From Geoglobus sp. (GTDB lineage Archaea; Halobacteriota; Archaeoglobi; Archaeoglobales; Archaeoglobaceae), in NCBI GenBank assembly GCA_015523645.1, contig WAJY01000156.1, positions 1 through 16,593 on the forward strand: DNA of 16,593 bases, read 5' to 3'. Below the pieces are notes generated by a model. The model was given only the letters and a program-made list of their open reading frames with translations, was not told where the DNA came from and did not search any database. This document shows positions 14,459-16,593 of the stretch, piece after piece (the first letter of the stretch is position 1; each line of letters begins with the position of its first letter). The position numbers and the translations under genes were made by a program.

Positions 14459-14865
14459 AGAAGTTCAGGCTAAGCAAGGATGGAAAAACACTGATAGTTT
14501 CAAAGGATTCGATTGTTGACAAGCACATAAAATTTGAAGGTTCAATTCTTGCAGGAATCCTCTCCAGCTTTTGGGGGAACATCGAGGCTAGAGAAATTAG
14601 GCTTGCTGGAAGGAATTTTGTCGGAGGGGATATTCTTTGCGAGCTCGCAATAATCGGACCAAAAACAGAATTTAATAGAATTATTGCAGAGGGGAATGTT
14701 TTGATATTCCCGAAGTGCAAGGGGAATTATGTTAAAGCCGATTCGGTTGTTGTGAAGGAAGGCTGCGTAATCGGTAAGATAAAGGCAAACAGAATTGTTA
14801 TAGATGGTGTTACGAGGATTGGAGAGCTTGAAGGAGGAAAGATTATTGCTTCGAAGGAGTTATGA
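14455..14865 (+). CDS. Small bactofilin-like beta-solenoid protein
   Basis: The 136-residue protein has no signal peptide or membrane helix and shows a regular repeat. Glycine or asparagine corners at 41, 58, 74, 90, 107 and 123 (GNIEAREIRLAG, GDILCELAIIG, NRIIAEGNVLIF, GNYVKADSVVVKEG, GKIKANRIVIDG, GELEGGKIIAS) are spaced 16-17 residues apart. This is the period of one coil of a right-handed beta-solenoid and is typical of bactofilins (polymer-forming cytoskeletal proteins). The assignment rests on this pattern and not on an exact family motif, so a hexapeptide-transferase-like or other solenoid protein is possible. A strong GGGGGTGAG Shine-Dalgarno precedes the ATG, and the ATGA overlap with the PUA gene indicates co-translation. 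Its last 23 bp overlap the convergent RCK gene. Confidence 0.6.
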   Translation: MKKFRLSKDGKTLIVSKDSIVDKHIKFEGSILAGILSSFWGNIEAREIRLAGRNFVGGDILCELAIIGPKTEFNRIIAEGNVLIFPKCKGNYVKADSVVVKEGCVIGKIKANRIVIDGVTRIGELEGGKIIASKEL

Positions 14866-15469
14866 ATTTGTCCTCAAATCTTTTTAGCTCATCTATTCTC
14901 CCAACAACTGCAAGGGTGGAGTTTGGCTCTATTACTCCGCTATCATAAACCTTCCCCTCCTTTTCCATGGCAAGTATGAGAACGTCTTCAAATTCATCCA
15001 TCTTCATACCAACAATCGCCGAATTCTCATCTATTCTGTATGTTCTTATGAAAATGTTCTCATAAAACAGGCTTTTTTCTGCAACCTCTCTGAATATGCG
15101 GGAGAGGAGCATTTGCGATGTTATTGATGTTATGTCAATCACGTAGTCTGCACCAGCAAGAATCATTTTTTCTGCATACTCAGGGTTGTTGCATCTAGCC
15201 AAGATTAGCAGATCTCTTTTTCTGTTTCTTAGCATCATGATCATCAGCAAAGCATCAACATCGTTGGGAAGTGCTATGATGGCAGATGAATAGCTTTCAA
15301 GATCGATCTCTTCCCAGAGCTCTTCTGACAGAGCATCCCTTTTCAGAAAGTCAACACCGTCCATGATAATCTCCTTAGTATCGATGGCTGTAACCTCGAC
15401 ATTCTTCGAAAGAAGAATCTTGGCAACAGCCTTTCCAACGTCTCCAAGACCTATAAGCAAGACCTTCAT
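14843..15469 (-). CDS. Stand-alone RCK / TrkA-type NAD-binding regulatory protein
   Basis: The 208-residue cytoplasmic protein begins with a Rossmann RCK-N domain: [20 protein letters not shown] with GLGDVG at 7-12 and an acidic residue ending strand 2 (VTAIDTK, D30), as in NAD(H)-binding TrkA/KtrA proteins. An RCK-C (TrkA-C) domain follows at about 135-200 (YRIDENSAIVGMKMDEFEDV, IEPNSTLAVVGRIDELKRFE). Such proteins gate potassium channels or transporters in response to nucleotides. The gene overlaps the stop of the upstream channel gene by ATGA, so the products are probably made together and may assemble into one gating ring or regulate a different transporter. The 3' end overlaps the bactofilin-like gene by 23 bp. 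Confidence 0.9.
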   Translation of the reverse strand: MKVLLIGLGDVGKAVAKILLSKNVEVTAIDTKEIIMDGVDFLKRDALSEELWEEIDLESYSSAIIALPNDVDALLMIMMLRNRKRDLLILARCNNPEYAEKMILAGADYVIDITSITSQMLLSRIFREVAEKSLFYENIFIRTYRIDENSAIVGMKMDEFEDVLILAMEKEGKVYDSGVIEPNSTLAVVGRIDELKRFEDKFITPSKQ

Positions 15470-16431
15470 GAGTTTACACCACTGAAGAAGCTTGCTATTC
15501 TTTCGCTCTTCCCAAAAATAAGAACTAGATCTCTACTGCTCAATTCAAAGTTTTCATGTGGTTTGAACACCATTTTTCCGTCTCTATAAATTCCTATTAT
15601 CTTTATTCCGTAAATTTCTTCCACTTCCCTCTTTTTCATTCCAACAACCTTTGATTTGGCTGGTAGCATAAGCTCTATCATCCCATAGTCGCCGATAATC
15701 CTTCTTATGTCCAAAACTCCAGCTTCCCTTTCCATTATCATCTTTGCAAGCCTCGCTCCCGCAATTGATTTTGGTGTTATTACAGCAGAGACCCCTGCAT
15801 AGTGGAGGTATCTTGCATAAAAAGGATCTGAAAGAACGGCAATTTTCTGGATGTCTATGCTTCTGAGAGTCAGTAGAACATCCAAGCTCTTCTCAACGTT
15901 GTCCCACATTATAACCACACCGAGGGCATCTTTTATGCATGCTTTCTCAATTACATCTCCTGAGGTTTTTGAATATATAACATTGAACCCGCTCTCCAAA
16001 GCCTCTACTGCCCTTTCCCTTTCACTCTCAACCACCACGTATCTCAAGCCTATCCTTTCTAGCTCCTTGCAAAGAAATGGTGTTGTCTTTGTGAATCCAA
16101 ATATGACAATGTGCTGTGAGAGCTCAATTTCTTCAGGAAGGCTTATCAAAAATCTCTTCTCAACCCAGGGAATTAGAAGATATGGAAAGGCTATTCCAAA
16201 CATGAATATTATTCCGTAAAGCTGAACAGCAATTGAAAAAGCCTTACCCATGTCCGATTTCATGACTATGTCTCCATAACCAACGGTCGTCATTGTTGTT
16301 ATAACCCAGTAAAAGCCATCCAGAAAGGAGATGTGATCTCCTTCAATTGACTTTATGTAGACTGCTATAACTGAAAGAAAAATTACAGAAAAAATAAAAG
16401 AAATGCCTACCCTTATTGCCTTCTTTTTCAT
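15466..16431 (-). CDS. Two-TM potassium channel with C-terminal RCK domain (MthK/Kch-like)
   Basis: This 321-residue protein has TM1 at about 8-27, a pore helix and selectivity filter TTVGYGD (48-54), and TM2 at about 63-90, the minimal potassium channel architecture. A cytoplasmic RCK-N domain follows ([19 protein letters not shown], then [20 protein letters not shown]), with a non-standard GFTKTT in place of GxGxxG, so nucleotide binding by this copy is doubtful. The RCK-C domain spans about 236-320 ([35 protein letters not shown]). Length is close to MthK. The gene is the middle member of a minus-strand operon: its ATG overlaps the stop of the partial upstream gene and its stop overlaps the stand-alone RCK gene, both by ATGA. 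Function: potassium flux gated by ligand binding to an RCK ring. Confidence 0.95.
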   Translation of the reverse strand: MKKKAIRVGISFIFSVIFLSVIAVYIKSIEGDHISFLDGFYWVITTMTTVGYGDIVMKSDMGKAFSIAVQLYGIIFMFGIAFPYLLIPWVEKRFLISLPEEIELSQHIVIFGFTKTTPFLCKELERIGLRYVVVESERERAVEALESGFNVIYSKTSGDVIEKACIKDALGVVIMWDNVEKSLDVLLTLRSIDIQKIAVLSDPFYARYLHYAGVSAVITPKSIAGARLAKMIMEREAGVLDIRRIIGDYGMIELMLPAKSKVVGMKKREVEEIYGIKIIGIYRDGKMVFKPHENFELSSRDLVLIFGKSERIASFFSGVNS

Positions 16432-16593
16432 TCAGGTTTTTCCATAAGTTTAACCTTTTTAAGGATTTCTCCGTCCTTTGAATGGGGATTTCTGAACACC
16501 GTATCATTTCCTTTCTCAATTTCTCTGGCTGAATCGGCAAGCATGGCTGCAATCCTCATCATTTCGTGGGCAGATGCTACGAGCGGTATGTAT
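16428..16593 (-). CDS. Unrecognised helical protein, C-terminal end only (runs off right edge)
   Basis: The last 54 codons of a minus-strand gene enter from the right edge, reading [54 protein letters not shown] and TGA at 16428-16430. The sequence is helical and mixed-charge with no cysteine or membrane segment. Its stop overlaps the channel ATG (ATGA), so it is in the potassium operon. Archaeal channel genes are often next to PhoU-like/RCK-C proteins (COG3273 type), and the helical [20 protein letters not shown] would fit a PhoU-like helix, but the fragment is too short to be sure. Confidence 0.6.
   Translation of the reverse strand, partial: YIPLVASAHEMMRIAAMLADSAREIEKGNDTVFRNPHSKDGEILKKVKLMEKPE

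Overview
The window looks like a chromosomal segment of a hyperthermophilic archaeon of the order Archaeoglobales (Archaeoglobus / Ferroglobus / Geoglobus). The signs are: a RuvB-like TIP49 ATPase of archaeal type; two proteins ending in a PGF-CTERM (archaeosortase) tail; AT-rich TATA boxes about 26 nt upstream of start codons with no leader; a moderate-GC, AGA/AGG-rich codon style; and an IS481-type transposase relic that I associate from memory with this order. Species cannot be decided from sequence alone. No rRNA, tRNA or CRISPR array was seen.

Layout. 1-457: the 5' part of an unrecognised minus-strand gene running off the left edge. 739-1977: NADP-type isocitrate dehydrogenase with its own leaderless promoter. 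1993-3555 (minus): a secreted octaheme cytochrome c of the hydroxylamine oxidoreductase (HAO) family with a PGF-CTERM-like tail; its promoter touches the dead IS481-like transposase at 3588-4473. 4474-4918: a graveyard with the C-terminal piece of a DUF2178-like membrane protein and a second fragment, followed by an intact XRE/HTH regulator (4919-5140). 5175-6515 (minus): TIP49. 6611-10336: a very large surface-anchored protein with a clan GH-A-like TIM barrel. 10405-12234: a secreted, membrane-anchored Lon-like S16 protease with no ATPase domain. Its tail overlaps, on the opposite strand, the last helix of a DUF92 membrane protein (12179-13357).

13396-14865 is a tight plus-strand operon: a divergent cis-prenyltransferase homologue, a PUA-domain RNA-binding protein and a small bactofilin-like beta-solenoid protein. 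It is divergently transcribed from DUF92 through two interleaved promoters. 14843-16593 (minus) is a potassium-transport operon with ATGA overlaps: an unrecognised helical protein (partial), a two-TM potassium channel with an RCK domain, and a stand-alone RCK/TrkA protein.

Themes. (1) Surface and secretion: the HAO-like cytochrome and S16 protease carry archaeosortase-type tails, and the giant glycosidase-like protein has an N-terminal anchor. (2) Polyprenyl-phosphate metabolism: DUF92 (relative of phytyl-phosphate/dolichol kinases) beside a cis-prenyltransferase homologue that has lost the usual catalytic motif. This is the best candidate for an undescribed system. (3) Potassium homeostasis. 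Most first genes look leaderless, whereas TIP49 and internal operon genes have Shine-Dalgarno sites or stop/start overlaps.
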